Below, piece by piece: positions 7,665-17,188 of a stretch of DNA of 64,000 nt. How positions within the stretch are numbered: the first letter of the stretch is position 1; each line of letters starts with the position of its first letter. This DNA is from an uncultured Bacteroidales bacterium (GTDB lineage: Bacteria > Bacteroidota > Bacteroidia > Bacteroidales > Paludibacteraceae), in contig CADCCH010000007.1 of the NCBI GenBank assembly GCA_902799875.1, positions 10,165 through 74,164 on the forward strand, read 5' to 3'. The translations under genes were made by a program, and so were the position numbers. The notes under the pieces are model-generated. The model searched no databases. It worked only from the letters and a program-made list of their open reading frames with translations, and was not told where the DNA came from.

Positions 7665-8222
7665 ATGAAAGAATTCGCATTAGTAGGTACTCCGCGTAGC
7701 GAGTACGGTAAGAAAGCTGCTAAGGCTTTCCGCGCAGAGGAATTGATTCCTTGCAACATTTACGGTTGTGGCATCAACGCTACTTTCACAGTAGCAGCCG
7801 GTGATGTACGTAAGCTGATTTACAGCCCGGACACCCAGATCGTTGATCTGACGGTAGGTGACACGAAGACCAAAGCAATCGTTAAGGAGCTTCAGTTCCA
7901 CCCGATCGACGGTAAGGCACTGCACATCGACTTCCTCGCAGTAGATGAGAAGAAGCCGGTAGTAGTTGAGATTCCTATCCAACTGAACGGTCTTGCAGAA
8001 GGTGTGAAAGCCGGTGGTAAACTGGTTCAGAACATGCGCAAACTCAAAGCAAAAGGTATCTACACCGCATTCCCGGATCGTATCAACATCGACGTTACCG
8101 AGCTTGGTCTTGGTAAGAAGATCGCCGTTGCTGACGTGAAGGTAGAAGGCTTGTGCTTTGTTAACCCCGCTGACGCTTGCGTCGCTGAGGTAAAGGCAAC
8201 ACGCCAGAGCAAAGCTGCTTAA
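7665..8222 (+). CDS. rplY: 50S ribosomal protein L25/Ctc
   Basis: This 185-aa protein fits the long L25/Ctc (TL5) form: an N-terminal 5S rRNA-binding domain (IPCNIYGCGINATFTV, then LQFHPIDGKALHIDFLAV) followed by a beta-rich C-terminal domain. It binds 5S rRNA in the central protuberance of the large subunit. Position before pth is typical of many bacteria. It lies 97 bases after tRNA-Gln without an obvious terminator, so the tRNA may be processed from a shared transcript. Length is normal for the long form. Confidence 0.92.
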   Translation: MKEFALVGTPRSEYGKKAAKAFRAEELIPCNIYGCGINATFTVAAGDVRKLIYSPDTQIVDLTVGDTKTKAIVKELQFHPIDGKALHIDFLAVDEKKPVVVEIPIQLNGLAEGVKAGGKLVQNMRKLKAKGIYTAFPDRINIDVTELGLGKKIAVADVKVEGLCFVNPADACVAEVKATRQSKAA

Positions 8223-8262
8223 TTAAGGAGTTAAGGAATTAACGAATTAATGAATGAAAGAG

Positions 8263-8289
8263 GAGCGGAGTGTCATAGATGCTCCGCTC
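8263..8289 (+). terminator. Hairpin between rplY and pth
   Basis: GAGCGGAG (8263-8270) pairs with CTCCGCTC (8282-8289). Only a weak T-rich sequence follows, so it may terminate partially. The spacer also holds AT-rich repeats of ATTAA and ACATTAAAC type. Confidence 0.5.
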
Positions 8290-8329
8290 ATTCTTTAAAC
8301 ATTAAACATTCAACATTAAACAATTAGAT

Positions 8330-8893
8330 ATGAAATATCTAATAGTCGGACTTGGAAATATCGGTGACGAGTACGCAGGCACCCGCCATAACATCGGTTT
8401 TATGATGATCGATGCGTTTGCTGCGTCGAAAGAGGTCAAGTGGGAGGACAAGCGCTACGGTTTCATCGGTCGTTGCCGCGTGAAGAATGCCGAGTTGGTA
8501 TTGCTCAAGCCCTCTACCTATATGAACCTCAGCGGTAACGCCGTACGGTACTGGTTAGCCCAGGAGAAAATTCCGGTAGAGAACATGCTGGTACTTGTCG
8601 ATGACCTCAACTTGCCGTTCGGAACGATCCGTATCCGCAAGCAAGGCTCCAACGGCGGGCACAACGGTCTGGGTAACATCCAATCTGTCTTAGGCACCGA
8701 GAACTACGCACGCGTACGTTTCGGTATAGGGAACGAGTACACGCGCGGGACGCAGATCAACTTTGTGCTCGGTGAGTGGACAGACGAAGAGAAAAAGGCC
8801 ATCGACGAGCGGCTGAAAATTACGAGCGAGATCATCCCGAGTTTTTGCCTGCAAGGCATTGACCGCACGATGAACCAATACAATAATAAATGA
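8330..8893 (+). CDS. pth: Peptidyl-tRNA hydrolase
   Basis: This 187-aa enzyme releases tRNA from stalled peptidyl-tRNAs in the cytoplasm. The family signature is complete: N-terminal [20 protein letters not shown] with the catalytic His, then [41 protein letters not shown] and the FGIG segment. Start and length are standard. It lies between rplY and an S4-domain gene in an apparent run of translation genes. Confidence 0.95.
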   Translation: MKYLIVGLGNIGDEYAGTRHNIGFMMIDAFAASKEVKWEDKRYGFIGRCRVKNAELVLLKPSTYMNLSGNAVRYWLAQEKIPVENMLVLVDDLNLPFGTIRIRKQGSNGGHNGLGNIQSVLGTENYARVRFGIGNEYTRGTQINFVLGEWTDEEKKAIDERLKITSEIIPSFCLQGIDRTMNQYNNK

Positions 8894-8922
8894 TGAAATG
8901 AGCCGCTTCGCTTAATGATGGA

Positions 8923-9336
8923 ATGATGGAAGTACGAGTAGATAAATACCTCTGGGCAATGCGGATCTACAAGACCCGTTCTATCGCCGCCGATGCCTGT
9001 AAGAACGGACGCGTGGCTATCAACGGCGTCCAACTCAAACCCAGCCGTACCTTCAAAGTAGGCGACACCTTTACGGTACGTAAGGGTCCTATTACCTATA
9101 CATACAAAGTACTCCAATTGAGTGAGAACCGACTTGGTGCCAAATTGGTCCCCGAATACCTGCGCGATTGTACGACGCCCGAACAACTCGAACTGTTAGA
9201 ACTGGCGCGTCTGGCCGGTAACGGTGGTAGAGATCGCGGAACAGGACGTCCCACCAAGAAAGATCGCCGGGACATCGAGGTATTCATGTCCGACAATTAC
9301 TTAGACGAAATCGATTTTGACGACGATGAAGAGTAA
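8923..9336 (+). CDS. hslR: S4-domain RNA-binding protein, Hsp15 type
   Basis: This 137-aa protein starts with the S4 RNA-binding fold (VRVDKYLWAMRIYKTRSIAADACKNGRVAINGV), as in Hsp15, which rescues nascent chain-bearing 50S subunits. The C-terminal third is basic and then very acidic (EIDFDDDEE). The start may be either Met 1 or Met 2. It lies 29 bases after pth and its end overlaps the next gene by 11 bases, so the genes are likely cotranscribed. Confidence 0.85.
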   Translation: MMEVRVDKYLWAMRIYKTRSIAADACKNGRVAINGVQLKPSRTFKVGDTFTVRKGPITYTYKVLQLSENRLGAKLVPEYLRDCTTPEQLELLELARLAGNGGRDRGTGRPTKKDRRDIEVFMSDNYLDEIDFDDDEE

Positions 9337-9784
9337 AAAAGAAAATATAGCCGAGTACATCCTCTACTTATGGCAAATGGAGGACTATCTCCGTGCGTTC
9401 CCGCAACATGCGAATGCCACACCGGAACTGAGTGAGATAAACGAGATGATGCACCGCGAAGGCATCATGGATGGCGGACATCTGGCTTTAGCCCAAAACG
9501 CTCTCGAAGAGATGGAAGACCTGCACATGGAGATCCTCAACGAGGAAGCACTCTACCGCGCCGCGATGATGCAGTTACAGCCATCCCTCAACCTGCTCAA
9601 AGCCAAAACCGATCGCCCGACGATGTCGGATGTCGAGGCATGTCTGACGCTGCTCTACCAAATTATGATGCTCCGTTTGCAGAAACGCGAGATCTCCAAA
9701 CAAACGGCGGACGTACAGAAACAAGCTACGATGCTCTTGCAATTCTTAAGTCGCACCTATTATGAACAAGCAACAGCGGTTTGA
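9326..9784 (+). CDS. DUF4924 family protein
   Basis: This 152-aa, mostly helical cytoplasmic protein resembles the Bacteroidetes family DUF4924 (AEYILYLWQMEDYLRAF near the N-terminus). The ATG at 9326 is preferred because it gives the family-like start MKSKKEN and the usual tight coupling to the preceding gene. It also overlaps nth by 23 bases. Function unknown; constant position among translation and repair genes suggests a housekeeping role. Confidence 0.75.
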   Translation: MKSKKENIAEYILYLWQMEDYLRAFPQHANATPELSEINEMMHREGIMDGGHLALAQNALEEMEDLHMEILNEEALYRAAMMQLQPSLNLLKAKTDRPTMSDVEACLTLLYQIMMLRLQKREISKQTADVQKQATMLLQFLSRTYYEQATAV

Positions 9785-10397
9785 ACATATTCTCGCCTGG
9801 TTTGAGACCAACATGCCGGTAGCAGAGAGTGAGTTGGTATTTGCCGACCCCTTCCAATGTTTGGTAGCTGTGATGCTCTCCGCGCAATGTACGGACAAGC
9901 GCGTTAATATGGTCACCCCTGCTCTCTTTGCCGCCTACCCGACACCCGAAGCGCTGGCAAAAGCGACGAGCGATGAAGTGTTTGAATATGTCAAGTCCGT
10001 CAGTTATCCCCGCTCCAAAGCGGAACACCTGGTACAGATGGCGCAACGGCTTGTGGACGTGTATGGAGGACAAGTACCGGATAATATAGAGGACCTGCAA
10101 ACGCTCCAGGGTGTCGGTCGCAAGACGGCTAACGTGGTCTGCGCGGTGATCTGGAACCAACCTACGATGGCGGTTGATACCCATATTTTCCGTGTGAGTG
10201 AACGGCTGGGTCTGACGACCAACAGCAAGAACCCGCTGCAAACAGAGAAAGCACTCGTGCAGTATATCCCAAAGGATATCATCCCAAAAGCCCATCACTG
10301 GCTACTGCTCCACGGTCGGTATGTCTGTCAGGCACGAAAACCGCAATGTGAGCAATGCGGATTGACGCAATTTTGCCGCTATTACGAAAAAAATTGA
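9762..10397 (+). CDS. nth: Endonuclease III, DNA glycosylase/AP lyase
   Basis: This 211-aa enzyme removes oxidised pyrimidines and cuts at abasic sites in base-excision repair. It has the helix-hairpin-helix [12 protein letters not shown], the catalytic Lys in that motif, the Asp in [15 protein letters not shown], and a complete [4Fe-4S] cluster motif (C-x6-C-x2-C-x5-[18 protein letters not shown]). Length is standard. The start overlaps the DUF4924 gene. The recA promoter begins within a few bases of its stop codon. Confidence 0.95.
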   Translation: MNKQQRFEHILAWFETNMPVAESELVFADPFQCLVAVMLSAQCTDKRVNMVTPALFAAYPTPEALAKATSDEVFEYVKSVSYPRSKAEHLVQMAQRLVDVYGGQVPDNIEDLQTLQGVGRKTANVVCAVIWNQPTMAVDTHIFRVSERLGLTTNSKNPLQTEKALVQYIPKDIIPKAHHWLLLHGRYVCQARKPQCEQCGLTQFCRYYEKN

Positions 10398-10403
10398 CAT
10401 ACA

Positions 10404-10435
10404 TTTGCATATGTCATTTTTTTTTTGTAATTTTG
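10404..10435 (+). promoter_or_regulatory. recA promoter
   Basis: TTTGCATATGTCA starts at 10404 and TAATTTTG is at 10428-10435. This is the clearest example of the extended -33 box. The start of transcription near 10442 requires recA to begin at 10462. No LexA-like operator is evident to me. Confidence 0.8.
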
Positions 10436-10461
10436 CAAGCAAAATTGAAATTATTACTATT

Positions 10462-11502
10462 ATGGCAGAGAAACAAGCCCCCAATGCAGATAAGCTCAAA
10501 GCGCTGCAAGCCGCTATGGCAAAGATCGACAAAGAATATGGCAAAGGTGCCATTATGAAACTCGGTGACGAAAGTATTGAGAACGTACCCGTTATCCCTA
10601 CCGGCAGTCTGGGTCTGAACTACGCCCTGGGTGTAGGCGGTTACCCCAAAGGCCGTATCATCGAGATCTATGGTCCGGAGTCGTCCGGTAAGACAACGCT
10701 TGCGATTCACGCGATGGCAGAGGTTCAGAAAGCCGGAGGAATTGCCGCGATCATCGATGCCGAGCACGCTTTTGACCGTTTCTATGCCGAGAAATTGGGT
10801 GTGAACATTGCCGAACTGCTGATTGCGCAACCGGACAGCGGTGAGCAGGCACTCGATATCGCAGACGAACTCATTCGTTCGGCAGCAGTGGACCTGATTG
10901 TCATTGACTCCGTAGCCGCGCTGACCCCGAAAGCAGAGATCGCCGGTGAGATGGGTGACAACAAAGTAGGATTGCAGGCACGTCTGATGTCGCAAGCGCT
11001 GCGTAAGATGACTGCGTCTGTCAACAAAACCGGCACGACTGTCATCTTTATCAACCAGCTGCGCGAGAAGATCGGCGTTATGTTCGGTAACCCGGAAACC
11101 ACGACCGGTGGTAATGCGTTGAAGTTCTACGCATCGGTACGCCTCGATATCCGTCGTACGGGTCAAATCAAAGACGGCGAGCAGATCAAGGGTAACCAAG
11201 TACGAGTGAAGGTCGTTAAGAACAAGGTCGCTCCTCCGTTCAAGAAAGCCGAGTTCGATTTGATGTTCAACGAGGGTATCTCGCGTATCGGTGAGATCTT
11301 GGATTTCGCAGTAGCTACCGAAGTCATCAAGAAGAGCGGTTCGTTCTTCTCCTACGGAGACACCAAACTCGGCCAAGGTCGCGATAAAGTGAAAGAGGTA
11401 CTTGCAGAGAACCCGGACTTGTGCGAAGAGTTGGAAGCAAAGATCGGTGAGCAGGTCAAAGAACTCGGGCTGGAAGCTGTACTCAGTAAGATTGGAAAAT
11501 AG
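10462..11502 (+). CDS. recA: Recombinase A
   Basis: This 346-aa ATPase forms filaments on single-stranded DNA for recombination and repair. Visible features are Walker [10 protein letters not shown], Walker [11 protein letters not shown], the loop segment [25 protein letters not shown] in part, and the [16 protein letters not shown] signature. The ATG at 10462 ([11 protein letters not shown]) is chosen over an upstream in-frame ATG because that one lies in the promoter. Its last bases overlap the probable start of the FAD dehydrogenase gene. Confidence 0.97.
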   Translation: MAEKQAPNADKLKALQAAMAKIDKEYGKGAIMKLGDESIENVPVIPTGSLGLNYALGVGGYPKGRIIEIYGPESSGKTTLAIHAMAEVQKAGGIAAIIDAEHAFDRFYAEKLGVNIAELLIAQPDSGEQALDIADELIRSAAVDLIVIDSVAALTPKAEIAGEMGDNKVGLQARLMSQALRKMTASVNKTGTTVIFINQLREKIGVMFGNPETTTGGNALKFYASVRLDIRRTGQIKDGEQIKGNQVRVKVVKNKVAPPFKKAEFDLMFNEGISRIGEILDFAVATEVIKKSGSFFSYGDTKLGQGRDKVKEVLAENPDLCEELEAKIGEQVKELGLEAVLSKIGK

Positions 11503-12976
11503 TCGGCAATATATTTTATCCCCGCGCGAAGCGTTTATCGCAGCGCAACAATGGCGGGTAGTGAAACGTTCAGTAGATGCACGGCAACGCGAGTTGCGCG
11601 TGCATCTTACTATACTCACCGACGAGCAAGGTAAGCCTATCGCCAAAGACGCGCCGATCCCTCTATACGAGCCGCCTGTCTTTCAGGATGTCCATAACGC
11701 CAAACGATCGGCCATCATCATCGGTGCCGGTCCGGCAGGACTCTTTGCAGCGCTGACGTTATTGGAACACGGCATCAAACCGATCATCTACGAACGAGGC
11801 AAGGAGGTCAGTGAACGCAAGAAAGATATCGCGTTGTTAAATAGAAATGAGGGCCTAAATCCGGAATCCAACTACTGTTTCGGCGAAGGCGGAGCCGGTA
11901 CTTTCTCAGACGGCAAACTCTTCTCGCGCTCCAAGAAACGCGGCAACATGCAGCGCGTCATGGAACTGTTCCATTATTTCGGTGCACCGGATACGGTACT
12001 CTACGAAGCCCATGCGCATATAGGAAGCGATAAGTTACCGGGTATCATCAAGAACATGCGGGAGAGTATTCTTGAGCATGGCGGAGAAATACATTTTGAG
12101 ACTTGCATCACAAGTATCAAAGAATTAAGAATTAAAAATTACGAATTAAAAATTCCTATTATTCTTGCAATCGGTCACTCAGCCCATGATACGTATCGGA
12201 TGTTAGCGGCAGAGGGTGTGAAGATGGAGACGAAGGGTTTCGCGATGGGTGTGCGTGCCGAACATCCGCAGAGTTTGATTAATAAACTGATGTACCATTC
12301 CGCCAACGTCGAATACGTCGGTAACGCCTCGTATAGTTTGGTCACCCAAGTCGATGGACGCGGGGTCTATTCATTCTGTATGTGTCCGGGCGGACATATC
12401 GTACCCGCCGGAAGTGAAGCTGGAAGTTGCGTGGTCAACGGCATGAGTGCGAGTCATCGTAACTCGCCGTACGCCAATAGCGGCATGGTGGTGCAGATCA
12501 ACCCGGAAGATATACCGGGCGATGATCCACTTCGCGGATTAGCGTTCCAAGAGGAATTAGAACGTTTAGCCTTTGTGCACGGTGGTCCACAAGCCCAAGC
12601 GCCCGCACAACGGTTAAAAGATTTTGTAGAGGGTCGTGCCTCCAAAGATCTGCCGGCGTGCAGTTATTTACCGGGAATGGTGCCGAGTCGATTGGATGAA
12701 TGGTTACCGGCGCATATAGGGAAACGGTTGCAACAAGGTTTTCGGGATTTTGACAGAAAATACCCGGGCTTCTTGACGAACGATGCCGTGATCCTCGGTG
12801 TCGAGAGTCGAAGCAGTAGTGCGGTACGTATTCCGCGCGATCCGGAAACGTTGCAATCGGTGAGCACGCCGCTGCTCTACCCCTGCGGCGAAGGTGCAGG
12901 TTATGCCGGAGGTATCACTTCCTCCGCACTCGACGGCATTAATGCCGCGCTCAAAATATCGGAATTGGCACAATAA
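11492..12976 (+). CDS. NAD(P)/FAD-dependent dehydrogenase (YhiN-unrelated, FAD-dependent protein type)
   Basis: This protein of about 494 aa has the FAD-binding motif [20 protein letters not shown] and family hallmarks [21 protein letters not shown] in outline, [12 protein letters not shown] and a C-terminal [20 protein letters not shown]. It is a widespread redox protein of unknown substrate. No ATG lies near the expected start; a TTG at 11492, overlapping recA, gives a family-like N-terminus, while the in-frame ATG at 11402 would add residues unlike the family. At 12121-12155 an AT-rich repeat of intergenic type is read in frame ([11 protein letters not shown]), where relatives usually carry a longer strand segment. 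Confidence 0.82.
   Translation: MENSRQYILSPREAFIAAQQWRVVKRSVDARQRELRVHLTILTDEQGKPIAKDAPIPLYEPPVFQDVHNAKRSAIIIGAGPAGLFAALTLLEHGIKPIIYERGKEVSERKKDIALLNRNEGLNPESNYCFGEGGAGTFSDGKLFSRSKKRGNMQRVMELFHYFGAPDTVLYEAHAHIGSDKLPGIIKNMRESILEHGGEIHFETCITSIKELRIKNYELKIPIILAIGHSAHDTYRMLAAEGVKMETKGFAMGVRAEHPQSLINKLMYHSANVEYVGNASYSLVTQVDGRGVYSFCMCPGGHIVPAGSEAGSCVVNGMSASHRNSPYANSGMVVQINPEDIPGDDPLRGLAFQEELERLAFVHGGPQAQAPAQRLKDFVEGRASKDLPACSYLPGMVPSRLDEWLPAHIGKRLQQGFRDFDRKYPGFLTNDAVILGVESRSSSAVRIPRDPETLQSVSTPLLYPCGEGAGYAGGITSSALDGINAALKISELAQ
12121..12155 (+). repeat. Intergenic-type AT repeat inside a reading frame
   Basis: Units of AGAATTAAGAATTAAAAATT and a close second copy ACGAATTAAAAATT occur in frame in the dehydrogenase gene. 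The same kind of ATTAA repeat is intergenic at 8222-8250. Confidence 0.75.
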
Positions 12977-13030
12977 TTGATAGAATACCAGTAGACCTAG
13001 TTGACTAGTAAACTACAAAACATAATACAT

Positions 13031-14524
13031 ATGAAAAAATTTTTCTTCTCCGCCCTGCTATTGGGCGCAACGCTGGCAATCAGCGCACAAAGTAAGTACG
13101 ACCATTATTATGAGGGTCTGCCTATCGAGATCGAGCACGTACAGGAGATTAAGTTCCCCGCGACGTCCGTCAATATCGCGCAATATGGTGCAGTGCCAGA
13201 TGGCAAAACCGATTGCGGCGAAGCGATCAACAAAGCCATTAAAGAACTCAGCAAACAAGGTGGCGGTCATGTGATCGTGCCGCGTGGTGTGTGGAAAACC
13301 GGTCCGATTCAGTTACGCAGTAACATTGACCTGCATTTAAGTAAAGGGGCAACGCTTCTCTTCAGCGAGAACAAAGAGCTCTACGTTCAGAAAGGCGATA
13401 GTCTTCGTGACGGTAGCAAGAAATGTTACGCACTCATCCGTGCCTCGAAATGCGAGAACGTCGGTATCACCGGTAAGGGCGTGATCGATGGTCAGGGTTT
13501 TATCTGGCGTCCGATTAAGGAGAAAAAACTCAAGAAAGGCGGAGCCGGTGAGTTCTGGGATGAAGCATTGGCTTTGGGCGGAACGATCAAACCCGATGAT
13601 AAGACCTACAGTCTCTGGTATCCGTTTAACCTGAAACCGGAGTTGGGTATTCCCAATATCGCCGCGACGCCGGAGATTCAAGAGAAAATGCGTCCGCACT
13701 TGGTGAATATCACGGATTCGAAGAACGTGATTGTAGAGGGTGTGACGTTGCGCAACAGTCCGAAGTTCCACTTGGTACCCACACGTATCCAAAACCTCAT
13801 TATTGAGAACGTGACGATCGATTGTCCGTGGTGGGCACAGAACGGTGACGCGATGGATCCGGGTAATGTACAAGTAGCGCTGATTGCCGGTTGTCATGTG
13901 AGCGCAGGTGACGACGGAATCTGTATGAAAGGCGGTGTGGGTCAGAAAGGTGTTGAAGCCGGACCGCAACGCGATTTCCTGATCACGAACGATACGGTTT
14001 ATCGTGCTCACGGTGGATTCGTTATCGGTTCCGAGTTCTGCGGCGGTATGCAGCGTCTGATTGTCAAAGATTGTATGTTCGATGGTACGGATATCGGTTG
14101 CCGCTTCAAATCGGCTCCGGGTCGTGGCGGTTGGTGCGAAGACATCTACTGCTATAACATCACGATGAAGGACATCCGTGAGGCAGCGGTACTTTTCCAA
14201 TCGGGTTATGCCGATCGTTCGGCCGGAGGTCGCGGTGCAACCGATACGGATGACAAGAGTAAGTTCTTCCCAGAGTGGAGCAATTTCACTTTCCGCAATA
14301 TCACCTGCGTCAATGCCCGCAAGGCGGTCGATATGGTCGGTTTGAAGGGTCTGCCAGTACATGACATCCTTTTCGATGGTGTGAGCTGGTACGGTACACG
14401 CGAAGGAATGAGTATTGACTACGCGGAGAAGGTTATCTTCCAAAATTGTGTATGTACTCCTGCTAAGGAAAACACCATCAAACACAGCAAAGACCTCTAC
14501 TGGAACGGTTCTCCGTTAGAGTAA
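13031..14524 (+). CDS. Secreted polygalacturonase, glycoside hydrolase family 28
   Basis: This 497-aa enzyme should hydrolyse galacturonan or rhamnogalacturonan linkages of pectin. It has a signal peptide (MKKFFFSALLLGATLAISAQ), the beta-helix entry VNIAQYGAVPDGKTDCGEAI, and GH28 active-site elements: NGDAMDPGN, DDGICMKGG (catalytic Asp pair), HGGFVIGSE (catalytic His) and RFKSAPGRGG. The ATG at 13031 puts the signal peptide at the very start. It faces the pectate lyase and SusCD genes across a 370-base spacer and probably acts with them. Confidence 0.92.
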   Translation: MKKFFFSALLLGATLAISAQSKYDHYYEGLPIEIEHVQEIKFPATSVNIAQYGAVPDGKTDCGEAINKAIKELSKQGGGHVIVPRGVWKTGPIQLRSNIDLHLSKGATLLFSENKELYVQKGDSLRDGSKKCYALIRASKCENVGITGKGVIDGQGFIWRPIKEKKLKKGGAGEFWDEALALGGTIKPDDKTYSLWYPFNLKPELGIPNIAATPEIQEKMRPHLVNITDSKNVIVEGVTLRNSPKFHLVPTRIQNLIIENVTIDCPWWAQNGDAMDPGNVQVALIAGCHVSAGDDGICMKGGVGQKGVEAGPQRDFLITNDTVYRAHGGFVIGSEFCGGMQRLIVKDCMFDGTDIGCRFKSAPGRGGWCEDIYCYNITMKDIREAAVLFQSGYADRSAGGRGATDTDDKSKFFPEWSNFTFRNITCVNARKAVDMVGLKGLPVHDILFDGVSWYGTREGMSIDYAEKVIFQNCVCTPAKENTIKHSKDLYWNGSPLE

Positions 14525-14531
14525 AGACATC

Positions 14532-14562
14532 AAAAAAAAGGCTCGCGATGCGAGCCTTTTTG
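14532..14562 (+). terminator. Terminator after GH28
   Basis: AAAAGGCTCGC pairs with GCGAGCCTTTT around a GAT loop, with T after it. It can work in both directions and closely matches the hairpin at 14852-14880. Confidence 0.85.
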
Positions 14563-14571
14563 ATGAATGAG

Positions 14572-14719
14572 ATGTCGCTATGTCGCTATTTGAAGATGAT
14601 ACTTTGAAACTTTGAGACTTTAATGATACTTTATAAAAGATTGTAAATAAATAGCTTAACAAAGAAAGTATCAAAGTCTCATAGTCTCACGACAAATTTT
14701 AAAAGCGACACAGCGACAT
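14572..14719. repeat. Large imperfect inverted repeat
   Basis: ATGTCGCTATGTCGCT (14572-14587) is complementary to 14704-14719 in 15 of 16 positions. Inner segments also pair (GAGACTTT..GATACTTT near 14615-14634 with AAAGTATCAAAGTCTC near 14665-14680). The rest of 14720-14850 holds only AACCAAG/TAACTAA-like repetition and no gene. Confidence 0.75.
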
Positions 14720-14851
14720 GACAGAAATTATTGTCGAATACCATTCAACCCAACGAACGATGTTTCGGATAGGTAACAATAAGGGTAACAACCAAGCAAT
14801 AACCAAGTAATATCTAAGTAATAACTAACGGTTGATAGCTAAAAGGAAAAC

Positions 14852-14880
14852 AAAAAAGGCTCGCAGTTGCGAGCCTTTTT
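14852..14880 (-). terminator. Terminator after the 244-aa secreted protein
   Basis: AAAAAGGCTCGCA and TGCGAGCCTTTTT form a hairpin able to stop transcription from both sides. It lies 18 bases after the stop of the minus-strand gene at 14898. Confidence 0.8.
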
Positions 14881-14897
14881 AAATATCCGATATTGGA

Positions 14898-15632
14898 TTA
14901 GAGTTGTGCGCCAAGAGCGTTGTACTCTACACCATTCTTACGGATGATGAGTTGACCATTGCGGAAGAACTTCTCAGCCTTAACAGCAGCGTTGGTGTTG
15001 TTAACAGCCTGAGCACCCATATTGTCAATACGGATACCTGCGATGTTAATCGTGTTCTTCAAAACCTTCAAAACAAGGTCACCAGCATCATACGTACCAG
15101 CAGGAAGATCGAACTTAGCTACACAGCAGTTCTTAGCAGTTGCAAAGCGGTACTCTACCGGATCAGCGCTACCAATCGTCAGACTTACGCCACGTACATT
15201 CTCACCTTGCTTGCTGGAATCATCACCGTTAAGTTGGTAATAAACATATACCTTACCTGCAGCACTCGTCTCAAAGTCTCCAAATGCGATAGAGCAACCA
15301 GAAGCGGCACGTAACTGAGTACCTACTGTCAAAGAATCAACGCCATCAAGTCCATCAGCAATCCACCAAGTGGTATTGTAATCTTCCTTTGCGTTCCATT
15401 TGCACTCTGCTTCAGTCTCATCAGCTTTCTTGTAACCATTAATCACAGCACCATTCGGAAGCTCCAGCGGATTCTCACTATTAATAGTAGCATCCTTAAT
15501 AGCCGGATCAGCCATTAAAGCTTGGAACTCAATGTAGTTAGCATAATCGGTAATCACCTTAACTACTTTTTCTTGAGCGTTAATTGTCAGAGCCGTTGCT
15601 ACAGCTGCTGCGAAGAGGAAAAATTTCTTCAT
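14898..15632 (-). CDS. Secreted beta-sandwich protein with NGQ tail module
   Basis: This 244-aa protein has a signal peptide (MKKFFLFAAAVATALTINAQ). The middle part (VYVYYQLNGDD, LPAGTYDAGDLVLKVLKNTINIAGIRID) looks like a carbohydrate-binding or generic beta-sandwich domain. The end (AEKFFRNGQLIIRKNGVEYNALGAQL in outline) is the same short tail module as in three other secreted proteins here. It lies between the pectinase genes GH28 and PL1, and may assist in binding plant polysaccharide; that role is inferred from context only. The 127 bases upstream hold a weak promoter-like sequence with GCAAAATTA near 15694. Confidence 0.7.
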   Translation of the reverse strand: MKKFFLFAAAVATALTINAQEKVVKVITDYANYIEFQALMADPAIKDATINSENPLELPNGAVINGYKKADETEAECKWNAKEDYNTTWWIADGLDGVDSLTVGTQLRAASGCSIAFGDFETSAAGKVYVYYQLNGDDSSKQGENVRGVSLTIGSADPVEYRFATAKNCCVAKFDLPAGTYDAGDLVLKVLKNTINIAGIRIDNMGAQAVNNTNAAVKAEKFFRNGQLIIRKNGVEYNALGAQL

Positions 15633-15759
15633 AATTGTTGAGTTTTAATTGTTAATATTAGGGTTGATTATACAATCTTTTACAAATCTGCCGCAAAATT
15701 ACTATATTTTTGGGATATAAACAAGTATATTCTATCAAAAAATGTAGATTTTTTACATT

Positions 15760-17184
15760 TTAATATAAATTTGCAACTAAAGAGTTAAGATACACCTCTA
15801 AATTAGTGTATGGAGGATTTAAAGTTGTTTCTGCACCATCGGAAAACAATTCGGGATTTAAACCCTTTAGGCTCTCCCAACTATCAGGCATTCCATCTCC
15901 ATCTGTATCCTGAAGCGGCTTCTCAGATTTCAGGACAGGCCAACCTCCTACGTCAGTTTGAGAATCAATTAAGCCCCCCACAGATCCGTTAGATCCAGTA
16001 TAGGTATAATTCCCATTTCGTACCTCGTCCACTATACGGAGATCTACAGCGTCACGAGATAGCGAACATCCTGCTTTCGTTAGAACAGTCTCAAAAGCCT
16101 CTTCTGCTGTTTGCTCTTTCGTCATGGTCGTTAATCCTTCTGTCCAACGCAATGTTGCTTGTACCTCACTACCACTATGGGTAGCGCCTTTCCAGTTATC
16201 ATTGGTCACTTCATCATAACCATACATATAGTTACCAGAAAGATAGAATTTACCCGGATCGATAGTTCCACCAACATACTTGATACAGAAACTATCGCAG
16301 GCTACGGTCGGATCCACCAAACGATTCTTGGCTTTGGTCGCTTCACCAGATTTGTAATAGTTATTGACCATATTGATATGACGGCCACCCGCACCTTTCG
16401 TTGTACCTTCTCCGCCATACGTAGAGTTACCTCCCCAGTTATAGACTACATTATTTACGTAATCAATCGGGCCTGCACAAACGGCGTTCACATAATCATG
16501 GTCAAAGCGCGGATTACGGCTATCGTGGTGAGCCAACAAGTTATGATGGAACGTGGCATTGGTTCCACCCCAGATGCCACCGTACCCATGTTTACCCTTG
16601 CCATGCACCGAATTGCGAAGTGATTCCGTAATGAAACAATACTGGAGCGTAAAATCGGTATTGCCATAGCAGCTCACGCACTCATCCGTGCTCCAAGAGA
16701 AAGAGCAGTGGTCTATCACGATATCTTTATGACCTATGCAGGTAAGTGCATCTCCCTCCACCTGCTTCTCGTCTCCCATCCGGAAACGCAAGAAACGAAT
16801 GATTACGTTATCGGCATCTATCACTACCGGATATCCAGAAATACAAATTCCGTTCCCGGGTGCAGATTCGCCAAAGATAGATACGTTTCCTCTCCTTATT
16901 GTCAATTCACTCTTCAAATCAATCCGCCCGGAGACCGTAAAGAGAATGGTTCGCGCTGTCGTTTGAGCAATTGCATGACGCAACGTACCCGGTTTATTGA
17001 CATCATCTTCCAAAGAAGTGACGTAAATAATCGTTCCCTTTCTACCACCAGTAGCCTTACTTCCCCCACCTTGTATCCACGCTTCGCCTTCCTGCTGTGG
17101 CGCATCGGGTTCCGACTTTTTACTACAAGCTGCCGCTATAAAAGCGACAGCTATGAGTAAACTGAGATAGAATGATTTATTCAT
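15760..17184 (-). CDS. Pectate lyase lipoprotein, polysaccharide lyase family 1
   Basis: This 474-aa enzyme should cleave polygalacturonate by beta-elimination. The N-terminus is a lipoprotein signal (IAVAFIAAACSKK), so it is probably surface anchored. Features of PL1 are ILFTVSGRIDL, the VDADNVIIRFLRFRMGD strand, DHCSFSWSTDECVSCYGN and the RNPRF segment that fits the catalytic Arg region. A TDGDGMPDSWE segment near the C-terminus is a calcium-binding thrombospondin type-3-like motif. The start at 17184 (MNKSFYL) gives the lipobox; an upstream ATG would overlap SusD. It lies 4 bases after susD. Confidence 0.9.
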   Translation of the reverse strand: MNKSFYLSLLIAVAFIAAACSKKSEPDAPQQEGEAWIQGGGSKATGGRKGTIIYVTSLEDDVNKPGTLRHAIAQTTARTILFTVSGRIDLKSELTIRRGNVSIFGESAPGNGICISGYPVVIDADNVIIRFLRFRMGDEKQVEGDALTCIGHKDIVIDHCSFSWSTDECVSCYGNTDFTLQYCFITESLRNSVHGKGKHGYGGIWGGTNATFHHNLLAHHDSRNPRFDHDYVNAVCAGPIDYVNNVVYNWGGNSTYGGEGTTKGAGGRHINMVNNYYKSGEATKAKNRLVDPTVACDSFCIKYVGGTIDPGKFYLSGNYMYGYDEVTNDNWKGATHSGSEVQATLRWTEGLTTMTKEQTAEEAFETVLTKAGCSLSRDAVDLRIVDEVRNGNYTYTGSNGSVGGLIDSQTDVGGWPVLKSEKPLQDTDGDGMPDSWESLKGLNPELFSDGAETTLNPPYTNLEVYLNSLVANLY

Positions 17185-17188
17185 ATGA

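Noticed and set aside
10414..11646. 410-aa open frame opposite recA
   Set aside because: It is a shadow of the strongly conserved recA gene, with no known domain.
13337..14485. 382-aa open frame opposite GH28
   Set aside because: No signal, domain or ribosome site; GH28 motifs on the other strand explain the lack of stops.
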